From CAIMZW01 sp037135095 (GTDB lineage Bacteria > Actinomycetota > Actinomycetes > Nanopelagicales > Nanopelagicaceae), in assembly GCA_037135095.1 (NCBI GenBank), contig JBAXKZ010000002.1, positions 1 through 64,000 on the forward strand: DNA of 64,000 bases, read 5' to 3'. A model generated the notes under the pieces. That model made no database searches and had not been told where the DNA came from. It saw nothing but the letters and a program-made list of their open reading frames with translations. How positions within the stretch are numbered: the first letter of the stretch is position 1; every line of letters begins with the position of its first letter. This document shows, piece after piece, positions 43,677 through 52,772 of the stretch. Made by a program: the position numbers and the translations under genes.

Positions 43677-44573
43677 ATGAATACCATCCCACTCAGTTCC
43701 CAATCGCGGAGCAAAGCGGTGATGAATTCGGCGATCGCCAGAAAAGAGCGGGCGCAAATCAGGGAACAGATCGCCAACTCAAAACTTTCTATCTTTAGCG
43801 CAATTACGGACCCGCGCGAAAGTATTCAGAGAATGCGAGTAATAGATCTACTTTCCAGCGTGCCGGGCATTGGAAATTCGCGCGCGATAGCGATTTTGGA
43901 ACGATGCGAGATTTCATTAACCCGTAAGATTGGCGGCTTAGGTAAACACCAAATCCGCGCCCTAAGAAATGAGCCCACGTTGCACAAGGTAGAGCCACCA
44001 ATCGGGCGCTTAATTGTGATCTCTGGCCCAGGCGGGGTAGGAAAGAGCACCATCGCCGCCGCCTTACGTCGAGATCCAAGATTTTGGGTCAGCGTCTCAG
44101 CTACGACTAGACCACCCCGAGCGGGTGAACGAGAAGGTATCGATTATTTCTTCATAAGTAATGGCGAATTTGATGAAATGATTCAGGAATCTGCCTTTCT
44201 TGAATGGGCGGAGTTCGCTGGTGCCCGCTATGGAACCCCAAAATCAGGGGTCCAAGAAGGGCGAGAACTTGGCAAACACGTGCTTCTCGAAATTGAAATT
44301 GACGGAGCAAGGCAGGTAGCGATAGCGGATTCGAGCGCGCTTTTGGTCTTTATAGCCCCGCCTTCGTGGGAAGAGTTAGAGCAACGCTTAACGGCCAGAG
44401 GCACCGATTCGCCGGAAAGACGGGCGGCACGATTAGCCTTGGCAAAGGCCGAATTGGCGGCTGCTGCCGATTTTCAGCATATTCTGATCAATACTCAAGT
44501 CGATGAGGTCATCAAGGAACTGGTATCCTTGGCGACTTCGCCCCAAGGCGGGCAGACAACACCACGCAGTTGA
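43677..44573 (+). CDS. gmk: Fusion of actinobacterial IHF (mIHF) and guanylate kinase
   Basis: One uninterrupted frame of 298 residues encodes two proteins that are separate neighbours in most actinobacteria. Residues about 15-97 match mIHF, the nucleoid protein: a basic helix (ARKERAQIREQI), then MRVIDLLSSVPGIGNSRA and CEISLTRKIGGLGKHQIRAL, the S13-like helix-two-turns-helix part. After a short linker (98-110), guanylate kinase follows complete: P-loop GPGGVGKST (117-125), SATTRPPRAGEREGIDYFF, FLEWAEFAGARYGTP and EIEIDGARQV. No internal ATG or GTG with a ribosome site lies in the linker; only a TTG at 43980 without one. It should both phosphorylate GMP and bind DNA. The start is leaderless; rpoZ follows. 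Confidence 0.92.
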   Translation: MNTIPLSSQSRSKAVMNSAIARKERAQIREQIANSKLSIFSAITDPRESIQRMRVIDLLSSVPGIGNSRAIAILERCEISLTRKIGGLGKHQIRALRNEPTLHKVEPPIGRLIVISGPGGVGKSTIAAALRRDPRFWVSVSATTRPPRAGEREGIDYFFISNGEFDEMIQESAFLEWAEFAGARYGTPKSGVQEGRELGKHVLLEIEIDGARQVAIADSSALLVFIAPPSWEELEQRLTARGTDSPERRAARLALAKAELAAAADFQHILINTQVDEVIKELVSLATSPQGGQTTPRS

Positions 44574-44584
44574 GAGGTTCATTA

Positions 44585-44854
44585 ATGACAAGTTTGGATG
44601 GCATCACGAATCCACCGATTGATGAGTTGCTCGATAAAGCTGGCTCCAAGTACAGCCTGGTTCTTTACGCGGCCAAGCGTGCCCGACAGATTAATGCTTA
44701 CTACTCTCAACTCGGTGAAGGCCTCCTAGAGTATGTCGGTCCACTTGTTGACACCTATGTCCACGAGAAGCCACTCTCCATTGCATTGCGTGAGATAAAC
44801 GAAGGTCTACTCACCATCGAAAATCTAGAGCCAAAAGCTCCTGAGGTCGCTTAA
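44585..44854 (+). CDS. rpoZ: RNA polymerase omega subunit
   Basis: Omega (89 residues) helps assemble RNA polymerase. The conserved core is PPIDELLDKAGSKYSLVLYA and KRARQINAYY, with KPLSIALREI in the C-terminal part. ATG at 44585 has GAGAGG eight bases upstream; a TTG at 44570 overlapping the gmk stop would add five residues. The gmk-rpoZ-coaBC-metK order is conserved in the phylum. Confidence 0.97.
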   Translation: MTSLDGITNPPIDELLDKAGSKYSLVLYAAKRARQINAYYSQLGEGLLEYVGPLVDTYVHEKPLSIALREINEGLLTIENLEPKAPEVA

Positions 44855-44863
44855 CTCATCCAG

Positions 44864-46075
44864 ATGAACGCCCTGCCACGAGGCCGAGAAGTTATCTTAG
44901 GTATCGGCGGGGGAGTTGCCGCATACAAATCGGCGGAGCTTCTTCGTAGGCTTCAAGATCATGGCTTCCTGGTGACGGTCATACCTACAGCCGCCAGTTT
45001 GAACTTCGTTGGCGTAGCAACTTGGGAAGCGCTATCTGGCAGACCGGTTCAAAGTTCACTTTGGAATAACGTTCACAAAGTTCCTCATATTCATTCGGCT
45101 GAAATTGCCGACGCGATTGTAATCGCACCAGCTACCGCCGATCTAATTGCTCGAATTGCCAGCGGACGAGCCGACGACTTTTTAACTAACGTAGTTTTGG
45201 CCTCGCCTGCGCCACTTCTTCTTATTCCTGCTATGCATCCACAGATGTGGTTCAATGCCGCAACAGTTGCCAATGTTGAAACTTTGCGAAATCGCGGCGT
45301 GGTAGTCCTTGAGCCAGATACTGGCAGGATGACTGGTAAAGACTCAGGTGTAGGACGCTTCCCAGAAGTTATTCGAATTATTTCAAGCCTTGAAGAGATT
45401 TTGGATTCCCGGGCCGATCTATTGGGCAAACGTCTACTAATAACTGCTGGCGGTACTCGAGAGCCAATCGATCCAGTTCGATATATCGGCAATCACTCTT
45501 CCGGCAAGCAGGGGTATTCCTTAGCGTTTGCCGCCGCCAAACGAGGGGCAGCGGTAACGTTGATCGCGGCCAACGTGCAACTGCCCGACATCGAAGGCGT
45601 TGAGACCATTCATGTTGAAACCGCCCTCGAAATGTTTGCAGCAGTTTCGGAACATTTTGCGACTACTGACGCTTTGATTATGAGTGCGGCAGTTGCTGAT
45701 TATCGGCCAATCATTGCCTCCGAGAGTAAAATTTCCAAAGTCGATTTAGGCCCAATTGAAACTGCACTTAACCCCGATATCCTTCATGAAATGTCGAAGA
45801 AGAGAGCACCTAACCAAATTCTCGTGGGTTTTGCTGCGGAAACTTCGAAAGATGAATTAGTCGAGCGAGGTACCCGCAAACTAATGGCAAAAGGTATTGA
45901 TCTTTTATTCGTAAATGATGTCTCCGGAGGGGCAATCTTCGGTACTGACCATACCGCGGGCTGGATTCTTGCCCAAGGTGAGCCAGCGATACTCGTTTCC
46001 AACGCTTCAAAGGACTCACTTGCAAATCAACTCTTAGATTCATTAGTACTTAAGTTAGGTTATGCCAATGACTAA
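44864..46075 (+). CDS. coaBC: Bifunctional CoaBC (phosphopantothenoylcysteine synthetase/decarboxylase)
   Basis: CoaBC (403 residues) carries out two steps of coenzyme A synthesis. The N-terminal flavoprotein decarboxylase shows GIGGGVAAYKSAELLRRL, the catalytic His region VHKVPHIHSAEIADA, APATADLIARIA and PAMHPQMW (His where many bacteria have Asn, as in mycobacteria). The C-terminal synthetase has TAGGTREPIDPVRYIGNHSS and AAVADYRP. No strong ribosome site is seen. Its 3' end overlaps metK by eight bases. Confidence 0.96.
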   Translation: MNALPRGREVILGIGGGVAAYKSAELLRRLQDHGFLVTVIPTAASLNFVGVATWEALSGRPVQSSLWNNVHKVPHIHSAEIADAIVIAPATADLIARIASGRADDFLTNVVLASPAPLLLIPAMHPQMWFNAATVANVETLRNRGVVVLEPDTGRMTGKDSGVGRFPEVIRIISSLEEILDSRADLLGKRLLITAGGTREPIDPVRYIGNHSSGKQGYSLAFAAAKRGAAVTLIAANVQLPDIEGVETIHVETALEMFAAVSEHFATTDALIMSAAVADYRPIIASESKISKVDLGPIETALNPDILHEMSKKRAPNQILVGFAAETSKDELVERGTRKLMAKGIDLLFVNDVSGGAIFGTDHTAGWILAQGEPAILVSNASKDSLANQLLDSLVLKLGYAND

Positions 46076-47261
46076 ACGACTCTTCACCTCGGAATCTGTA
46101 ACCGAGGGTCATCCAGACAAGATGGCGGATCAAATCTCCGATGCCATATTGGACTCACTACTGTCTCAGGATTCTGCCAGTCGGGTAGCTCTTGAAACTT
46201 TAATCACCACAGGCCAGGTTCATGTCGCCGGTGAAGTAACAACCAACGGATATGCCGATGTCATGAGCATCGTTCGAGATACGGTTTTGCGCATTGGCTA
46301 CGATTCATCCGAAAAGGGTTTTGACGGAAATTCATGTGGCGTATCGCTATCAATCGGTCAGCAGAGTCAAGATATTGCCCAAGGGGTCGATACCGCTTTC
46401 GAAAGTCGTGTCTCTGCCTCCAACGATCCGCTAGATCTGCAAGGTGCTGGAGATCAAGGGCTGATGTTCGGCTACGCCTGCGATGACACTCCGGAGTTAA
46501 TGCCTTTGCCAATCTCATTGGCACACAAGTTGTCGGCACAGTTGGCTTTGGTTCGCAAGAATGGTTCCTTGCCTTACTTGCGTCCCGACGGCAAGACCCA
46601 AGTAACTATTGAATATTTTGCTGGCAAGCCGATCGCCCTTTCGACCTTGGTGATTTCGACTCAACACACCCCGGATGTAGATCTTGAAGGAACGCTCGCG
46701 CCGGAAGTTAAAGCCTGCGTTATAGATCCTATTTTAAAGGATTTGGGAATCGATACTTCTCAGGTTAATACCTTGATCAATCCAACTGGAAGATTTGTAA
46801 TCGGTGGCCCCATGGGCGATGCCGGGGTAACAGGTCGAAAGATAATTGTCGATACCTACGGTGGAATGGCTCGCCACGGTGGCGGCGCTTTTTCTGGCAA
46901 AGATCCATCCAAAGTTGACCGATCGGCTGCTTATGCGATGCGCTGGGTTGCCAAGAACGTTGTCGCAGCCGGACTTGCGGCCAGATGTGAGGTTCAAGTT
47001 GCTTACGCCATTGGTAAGGCGCAACCTGTTGGACTATTCGTTGAAACTTTCGGAACTGAGAAAGTTCCGGTCGATCAAATTACCGATGCCATCAATCAAG
47101 TTTTTGATCTGCGACCCGCGGCGATTATCCGCGATTTGGATCTACTTCGTCCGATTTATTCACTAACCAGCAGTTACGGTCACTTTGGGCGAGAACTGCC
47201 CGAATTTACCTGGGAGCGAACAGATCGTGCCGCTGCGTTGCAACTAGCTGTTAAGGGATGA
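46068..47261 (+). CDS. metK: S-adenosylmethionine synthase
   Basis: MetK (397 residues) makes SAM from methionine and ATP. The hallmarks are LFTSESVTEGHPDK at the start, GAGDQGLMFGYAC, and GGGAFSGKDPSKVDRSAAY (P-loop-like). ATG at 46068 is preferred for spacing from AGG; an ATG at 46062 is two codons upstream. No SAM riboswitch is present; the gene is translationally overlapped with coaBC. Confidence 0.98.
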   Translation: MTKRLFTSESVTEGHPDKMADQISDAILDSLLSQDSASRVALETLITTGQVHVAGEVTTNGYADVMSIVRDTVLRIGYDSSEKGFDGNSCGVSLSIGQQSQDIAQGVDTAFESRVSASNDPLDLQGAGDQGLMFGYACDDTPELMPLPISLAHKLSAQLALVRKNGSLPYLRPDGKTQVTIEYFAGKPIALSTLVISTQHTPDVDLEGTLAPEVKACVIDPILKDLGIDTSQVNTLINPTGRFVIGGPMGDAGVTGRKIIVDTYGGMARHGGGAFSGKDPSKVDRSAAYAMRWVAKNVVAAGLAARCEVQVAYAIGKAQPVGLFVETFGTEKVPVDQITDAINQVFDLRPAAIIRDLDLLRPIYSLTSSYGHFGRELPEFTWERTDRAAALQLAVKG

Positions 47262-47267
47262 CCAATA

Positions 47268-49184
47268 GTGGCGGAACCGAAGCCACTTCGACTTAAAGTC
47301 CAGCGGGCGCCACAGCGGCTTGACTCCGCCGATATCAATCCCTTTGTCAGCGTGTTGGTAGAAACTCCAGTTTTCCATTTAGAAGAGCCATATGAATATT
47401 ACCTGCCCGAAATCTTCTCTGGCGTCGCCAAAATTGGCTCGCTAGTTAAAGTTCCCTTCGGAAGTGGCGAAACGCTGGGTTATATTCTGGATCGATACTC
47501 TCAATCTCGATACCAATCTAAATCGAAAGCTACAATTACAAAATCTGTAGTTTCAGTGCTCTCTGAAGTTCCAGTATTCACTCCCGAATTGCACGGTTTG
47601 CTGGTTCTTGTGGCCAAACGCTACGGCTCGCGGGTTTGGGACTTAATTAGAAGTGCGATACCAGATCGCGTCGCTGCCGCGGAGAAACTCTTTCTGAAAA
47701 CCGATAGCGCGCCGCGAGGGTTGAAATCACTCGCTATTGCAAATCCCAAACCCAAGTTCTTAGCGCCAGGCGATGCAGAAATATTTGTATCAGAAAAAGT
47801 TCGTGCCGTGTTGCAAATCCAGCCGGGTCTACCGATGCGCAGTTTAGTGAAGTGGATAACCCAGGCCAGATCTTCACTGGGGCAAGTGCTCATAGTTGTG
47901 CCCGACGAGAAGGACCTACTTCTAATTGCTCAAGATCTCAGTGATCAATTCGTTGATCAGCTCGTAATACTTGGCTCTCACCTTTCAAAGTCCGAACGCT
48001 ATTTGAATTTCTTAAAAGTAGGCTCGCCTGCTACCAAGATCATTCTGGGAACCAGGAGTGCCATTTTTTCGACCCTGCGCCCAAATTCCACAATCATCGT
48101 TCTCGATGAAGTAGATGAGTCAATGTATGAGCGACGTTCGCCAGGTTGGAACGTTAGAGATGTGGCCCTGATTCGAAGCCGCGACAATTCACTAATCTTC
48201 TTGGACTATTCGCCATCTTTGGAGTTGATGCGTCTAATCGAGAACGGTTGGCTGCATTTAGTATCAAGTATTGCTCCTAAAAAAGTTAAGGTTTTTGCCG
48301 AAAATGGCCGAAGAAGCAGCCATTCGATAATCGGAGACGGCTTGAAGCAAGGATCGGTTCTTATTTCAACATCGCAACCCGGATATGTGAATGGTTTTCT
48401 TTGCCAGAAATGTCGAAATCGCGCGGAGTGTGAATGCGGTGGGCGACTAATTATCGCCAGCAGTGATGCAACCCCTTCATGCGTTATCTGTCAAAAAGTC
48501 ACATTGGATTGGAATTGCCGCTGGTGTGGCGGTTCAAAACCGTGGGTAATCAAACGCGGAGTTTCCAGGCTAGGACAAGAGTTCGGAAGGATTTTTCCCA
48601 ATACTCAAATTCTGCAGTCGAGCTCAGACCATCGAATTGACCAACTCCCATCTGGCAACAACTTGGTAGTTGCCACTCTAGGTTGCGAGCCCGACGGCGA
48701 GTACGCCGCAGTAGTTTTAATGGACGGTATGGTCCTCTTCAATAGAACCGAACTGCGAAGCGATGAGGTAGCCAGAGATCGATGGTTCCGAAACTATTCG
48801 ATGCTTCAACCTTCAGGGGAACTCTTCATCTCATTAGATAGCGCTCACCCCGTTGCTCAAGCGCTGACCAAAGGTGACTTCCAACAGATCACGAAGATCG
48901 AAATTGAACAGCGCAAGAGTGCTGGTCTGCCACCAGAGTTTCGACTGGCGACGATTCAAGGTCCCAGAGCCGAGATCGATAAAATTTCAGAAGCAATTGC
49001 CAGTTCGGGCCCATTTACAATAACTGGTCCAGTTCCCGTCGATGTGGCGGATTCGAGGCTAATCCTTCGAATCGCCGTCGAACAGGGGGAGCTACTCTCC
49101 GACTTCATCTTCGACCTCAAACGATTTCGGAGCCTTAAAGGGCTGCCTGCTCTCGCTTATAGAGTAGACCCGTATTCGATTTAG
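47268..49184 (+). CDS. priA: PriA-like primosomal protein without helicase motifs
   Basis: This is the actinobacterial form of PriA (638 residues), a replication-restart protein. The N-terminal 3'-DNA-binding domain is present. In the helicase part no GxxxxGKT Walker A is seen (GQVLIVVPDEKDL stands there) and the DEEH box reads DEVD, so it should not unwind DNA. LGTRSAIF and an eight-cysteine zinc region (about residues 379-425, with CQKC, CECGG, CVIC and CRWCGG) remain. It starts with GTG six bases after metK. Confidence 0.92.
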   Translation: MAEPKPLRLKVQRAPQRLDSADINPFVSVLVETPVFHLEEPYEYYLPEIFSGVAKIGSLVKVPFGSGETLGYILDRYSQSRYQSKSKATITKSVVSVLSEVPVFTPELHGLLVLVAKRYGSRVWDLIRSAIPDRVAAAEKLFLKTDSAPRGLKSLAIANPKPKFLAPGDAEIFVSEKVRAVLQIQPGLPMRSLVKWITQARSSLGQVLIVVPDEKDLLLIAQDLSDQFVDQLVILGSHLSKSERYLNFLKVGSPATKIILGTRSAIFSTLRPNSTIIVLDEVDESMYERRSPGWNVRDVALIRSRDNSLIFLDYSPSLELMRLIENGWLHLVSSIAPKKVKVFAENGRRSSHSIIGDGLKQGSVLISTSQPGYVNGFLCQKCRNRAECECGGRLIIASSDATPSCVICQKVTLDWNCRWCGGSKPWVIKRGVSRLGQEFGRIFPNTQILQSSSDHRIDQLPSGNNLVVATLGCEPDGEYAAVVLMDGMVLFNRTELRSDEVARDRWFRNYSMLQPSGELFISLDSAHPVAQALTKGDFQQITKIEIEQRKSAGLPPEFRLATIQGPRAEIDKISEAIASSGPFTITGPVPVDVADSRLILRIAVEQGELLSDFIFDLKRFRSLKGLPALAYRVDPYSI

Positions 49185-49202
49185 GAAGTTCTTAATAACC
49201 GA

Positions 49203-49208
49203 TAGAAT
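49203..49208 (+). promoter_or_regulatory. -10 box of def
   Basis: TAGAAT lies exactly six bases before the ATG of def, which has no Shine-Dalgarno site: a leaderless promoter in the spacer after priA. Confidence 0.5.
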
Positions 49209-49214
49209 TGCGAA

Positions 49215-49775
49215 ATGGCCATTCAACCGATTCGTTTATTCGGAGATCCGGTCCTAACGACTTCAGCTTCACCCGTGGAAACCTTCGACAAAGAACTCCG
49301 AAATCTGGTCTCTGACCTGATTGAAACGATGCATGATGCACCAGGAGCTGGCTTGGCAGCGCCTCAGATTGGCGTCTCCTTGCGGGTTTTTGTCTGGGAT
49401 ATTGAAGACTCTGATGGTCACTTGATAAATCCTTCCTTGGACCTCTCTGAGGACCTTCAGGATGGTGATGAAGGTTGTCTCTCCTTTCCAGGGCTGCTTT
49501 ACGAGACCGCCAGGGCATATACGGCGGTTGCCAAAGGTTTTAATATGCACGGGGAACCGGTGACCATTGCGGGAACGGAACTCTTGGCGCGCGTACTACA
49601 GCATGAAAGCGATCACCTCGATGGAATTGTTTTCATCGATCGCTTAAGTAAATCGGAGCGCAAACACGCAATGAAAGATATCCGCAACTCCGATTGGTTT
49701 GGCACGCTACACGAGGCTGGTTCTGCGCCAATCATCAAAGTTTCACCTCATGGCACTCGCGGATTAGGGCTGTAG
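49215..49775 (+). CDS. def: Peptide deformylase
   Basis: Def (186 residues) removes the formyl group from new proteins. All three motifs are intact: GAGLAAPQIG, EGCLS (E86, metal-binding C88) and HESDH (H130, H134). The leaderless ATG fits the conserved N-terminus IQPIRLFGDPVL. The partner gene fmt follows after six bases. Confidence 0.97.
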   Translation: MAIQPIRLFGDPVLTTSASPVETFDKELRNLVSDLIETMHDAPGAGLAAPQIGVSLRVFVWDIEDSDGHLINPSLDLSEDLQDGDEGCLSFPGLLYETARAYTAVAKGFNMHGEPVTIAGTELLARVLQHESDHLDGIVFIDRLSKSERKHAMKDIRNSDWFGTLHEAGSAPIIKVSPHGTRGLGL

Positions 49776-49781
49776 AACTCT

Positions 49782-50711
49782 GTGAATATTTCAGTTGCCT
49801 CCTCATCCTTGATCTCACTTCCAATAATCGACGCCATTCAAAAGTCGAAGCACACCTTGGCCTCGATCATTACGAATCCCGATAAGAAAAGCGGTCGTGG
49901 GCAGCAAATGGCGCCCAATGAATTGGCGACGTGGGCAGAATCGACCGAGATTCTGGTAGCAAAACCGGCAGATAATTCGGAGTTAAATCGCCATCTTTTA
50001 GCGGCGCAACCGCAACTGATTATCACTGCCGCCTATGGAAAGTTAATTCCCGTTGAGCTTCTGCATGGTCCAAGATTTGGTTGGCTTAACTTGCATTTCT
50101 CACTTTTACCCAAGTGGCGGGGTGCAGCTCCCGTCCAATGGGCCCTCCTTTCCGGTGACGAAGAATCAGGTATCTCAATTTTCAAATTGGATAAGGGAAT
50201 GGATACCGGTCCCATTTATTTGCAGGAATCGGTAACGATTCATGATGGGGAACGAACTCCAGAATTACTATCTCGGCTCAGTCAAATGGGCGGGGAGCGG
50301 ATAATGGATGTCATCGAAATGATTGCAACTGGAGTGAAACCTAAAGCCCAACCGGCAACTGGTTTCTCCTTAGCCCCGAAAATTTCTAAAGAGATGGGTC
50401 AAATAAGTTGGGAGAGTTCGACAATTGAAATCTTGAGAAAGGATCAAGCGATTGGCGACAAGCCCGGCATTTGGTCTAACTTCCGTGGCGAACGAATCGT
50501 CTTGCACGAAATCGGTTTGGCCCTTCCAAATTCAATCTCAACCAAACCAGGGTCGCTCACAATCACTTCCGCGGGTTTTAAAGTGCAGTGTGGTGACGGA
50601 TGCCTTGAAATCGCTTCAGTAACCCCCGCTGGAAAGAAGCGGATGTCTGCCAGCGAATTCGTTCGGGGCGCTAGATTCTTGGAGTCCGAGAGTTTTGATG
50701 AGCACCGATAA
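49782..50711 (+). CDS. fmt: Methionyl-tRNA formyltransferase
   Basis: Fmt (309 residues) formylates initiator Met-tRNA with 10-formyl-THF. The catalytic block NLHFSLLPKWRGAAPVQWAL and the DTGP aspartate are intact, as is SGRGQQMAP of the tRNA-binding loop. The N-terminal AGTP motif is degenerate (VASSSLISLP). It starts with GTG. The C-terminal OB domain (LTITSAGFKVQCGDG) is present. It overlaps rsmB by 14 bases. Confidence 0.95.
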   Translation: MNISVASSSLISLPIIDAIQKSKHTLASIITNPDKKSGRGQQMAPNELATWAESTEILVAKPADNSELNRHLLAAQPQLIITAAYGKLIPVELLHGPRFGWLNLHFSLLPKWRGAAPVQWALLSGDEESGISIFKLDKGMDTGPIYLQESVTIHDGERTPELLSRLSQMGGERIMDVIEMIATGVKPKAQPATGFSLAPKISKEMGQISWESSTIEILRKDQAIGDKPGIWSNFRGERIVLHEIGLALPNSISTKPGSLTITSAGFKVQCGDGCLEIASVTPAGKKRMSASEFVRGARFLESESFDEHR

Positions 50712-52083
50712 ACCAGCTAAGTCTTCCAAACCGCCGCACTCCGGAAAGCCGAAACCCAGCGCTAGTCGTTTGTTGGCATTTGATCTAATTACTCAGGTCA
50801 ACCGCGAAGGGGCATATGCGAATATCCGATTGCCACAGCTTCTCTCCGACTCCGAGCTGGAACTTAGAGATAAAGCATTCGCTACAGAACTTTCTTACGG
50901 AACGCTACGCATGCAGGGCAGATATGACTTTGCGATTCGAAAGAAAATTGACCGACCTTTTGAAGAGATCGAACCAAAGATTATTGATCTGCTTCGAATT
51001 GGCTGCCATCAGATTTTTGAAATGCGAGTCCCTCTGCATGCCGCGGTCGCCGAGACTGTTGAATTGGCTCGCAAAGTTGTGGGGGAATCCAAAGCAGCTT
51101 ATGTAAATGCCCTTCTTCGAGCTATTACAAAGGAGGATGCAATATTTGCGGAGTTAGATAATTCTGAAGAGAAGAACGATCTGGCAACGCTCTCAAGCGC
51201 CTACTCCCATCCAGAGTGGATTATCTCTAGCTATCACGATGCCATTAAGGATTGGGATGAGGTAAAGCGAGTTTTGGCTTTTAATAATGTGCCTGCCGCT
51301 CCTCATTTAGTCGCATGGCGTGGAAAGTCAACGGGAGCAGATCTTTTAGCCGTTGGCGGCGAGGCCTTGCCTTTCGTTTCAGGGGGCGTAATAGCAGCCA
51401 CGCAACCCTTGGACTATCCGCAAATTCGCAATCGCAGCGCGGGCGTGCAGGATTTAGGTTCGCAATTAGTTTCAGAAATCTTTTACGCAACTAAGAATCT
51501 GGGAAGTGCTAACCGGTGGCTGGATATGTGCGCTGGCCCGGGAGGCAAAGCAGCCTGGGTATATAACGCGTTGGCAACCGAAGAGCCACAAACTGAGTTC
51601 TATGCAAATGAACCATGGGAGCATCGAGCCGAACTAGTCGCTCGAGTAATTCCCCGTAGTCGCATTCTCTCCTTTGACGGCAGGCAGAGCACTCTCTTTC
51701 CAGGAAGATTCGATCGCATTCTCATCGATGCACCTTGCACTGGTTTAGGGGCGCTCAGGCGACGTCCAGAAGCAAGATGGCGTCGCGTTCAATCTGATTT
51801 GAAAGAGTTAGTAGCGCTACAGCGCAAGTTGATAGATTCGGCAGTTGAGCTGTTGAACCCCGGTGGAGTTCTGGCCTATTCGACTTGCTCGCCCCATCTA
51901 TCCGAAACCACGGGGCAAGTTTTGGATGCCCTTCATCGACATAAGAATCTTGCCCTACTTAATGTTGCTGATTTTCATGAATTGCCGCCAGAAGCTCTCA
52001 ATCCCAATGGAACCATGCAATTGTGGAGCCATAAACATAACTCAGATGCAATGTTTCTAGCGCTCTTTCAGAAGCAGGCTTAG
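50698..52083 (+). CDS. rsmB: 16S rRNA m5C967 methyltransferase RsmB
   Basis: This protein (461 residues) has an N-terminal NusB-like RNA-binding domain and a C-terminal SAM-dependent methyltransferase of the Fmu/NOL1 family. Motif I is LDMCAGPGGKAA, motif IV IDAPCTGLG, and the catalytic Cys lies in YSTCSPH. It should methylate C967 of 16S rRNA. ATG at 50698 is preferred to a TTG at 50695. Confidence 0.95.
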   Translation: MSTDKPAKSSKPPHSGKPKPSASRLLAFDLITQVNREGAYANIRLPQLLSDSELELRDKAFATELSYGTLRMQGRYDFAIRKKIDRPFEEIEPKIIDLLRIGCHQIFEMRVPLHAAVAETVELARKVVGESKAAYVNALLRAITKEDAIFAELDNSEEKNDLATLSSAYSHPEWIISSYHDAIKDWDEVKRVLAFNNVPAAPHLVAWRGKSTGADLLAVGGEALPFVSGGVIAATQPLDYPQIRNRSAGVQDLGSQLVSEIFYATKNLGSANRWLDMCAGPGGKAAWVYNALATEEPQTEFYANEPWEHRAELVARVIPRSRILSFDGRQSTLFPGRFDRILIDAPCTGLGALRRRPEARWRRVQSDLKELVALQRKLIDSAVELLNPGGVLAYSTCSPHLSETTGQVLDALHRHKNLALLNVADFHELPPEALNPNGTMQLWSHKHNSDAMFLALFQKQA

Positions 52084-52085
52084 CG

Positions 52086-52091
52086 TACGAT
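52086..52091 (+). promoter_or_regulatory. -10 box of rpe
   Basis: TACGAT lies exactly six bases (TTCGTC) before the rpe ATG, which has no Shine-Dalgarno site. Leaderless promoter. Confidence 0.45.
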
Positions 52092-52097
52092 TTCGTC

Positions 52098-52772
52098 ATG
52101 ACGAGTTTTCGCATCTGCCCGAGCATTTTGAATGCTGATCAGAGCCGGCTACCCGAGGAGATTGCACGCATCGCATCAGATGCCGAACTCTTACATCTAG
52201 ATATCATGGACGATATTTTTGTACCAAATCGCACCTTTGATTTTGCCCAGTCAAAAACCATAATTGAAGAGTCACCCATTCCCGTGGATGTTCATCTGAT
52301 GATCGTTGATCCAGATCATCTAGCCGCTGCCTATGCACAAGCTGGCGCCGCCAGTGTGACCTTTCACTTTGAAGCAACAACGGATCCATCGGGAGTAATT
52401 GCGAGCATTCGCTCTGCCGGCGCTCGAGTTGGAATGGCAATAAAGCCAAAGACCGATCTAGATACTGTTGCTGAATTCATCGCCAACATTGATATGTTGT
52501 TAATCATGACAGTCGAACCTGGATTTGGCGGCCAATCATTTATGTCGGAGATGATGCCAAAAGTTAAACGAGCCAGGACAATCATCGACCTTCTTCCAAG
52601 CCCCAGACCTTGGCTCCAAGTTGACGGTGGCATCTCATTAACCACAATAGAGGTTGCCGCTAGTGCCGGAGCTGACACTTTTGTAGCGGGAAGTGCCCTA
52701 TTTAAGGCGGAAGATCCGGCAGAAGCGATTCGCGAAATGAAAAATCTCCTCAATCATGGCAGACTGGCCTAG
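52098..52772 (+). CDS. rpe: Ribulose-phosphate 3-epimerase
   Basis: Rpe (224 residues) interconverts ribulose 5-phosphate and xylulose 5-phosphate in the pentose phosphate pathway. The TIM barrel shows CPSILNADQSRLPEEI, LHLDIMDDIFVPN (metal His/Asp), PVDVHLMIVDP, TVEPGFGGQSF and DGGIS, FVAGSALF. Its stop codon TAG (52770-52772) lies at the first base pairs of the downstream riboswitch. Confidence 0.97.
   Translation: MTSFRICPSILNADQSRLPEEIARIASDAELLHLDIMDDIFVPNRTFDFAQSKTIIEESPIPVDVHLMIVDPDHLAAAYAQAGAASVTFHFEATTDPSGVIASIRSAGARVGMAIKPKTDLDTVAEFIANIDMLLIMTVEPGFGGQSFMSEMMPKVKRARTIIDLLPSPRPWLQVDGGISLTTIEVAASAGADTFVAGSALFKAEDPAEAIREMKNLLNHGRLA

Noticed and set aside
43980..43982. TTG as a separate start for guanylate kinase
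   Set aside because: No Shine-Dalgarno site or -10 box is placed for it; the upstream frame is fully conserved mIHF, so a fusion is the simpler reading.
46056..46075. SAM riboswitch before metK
   Set aside because: metK overlaps coaBC and there is no untranslated leader to hold one.
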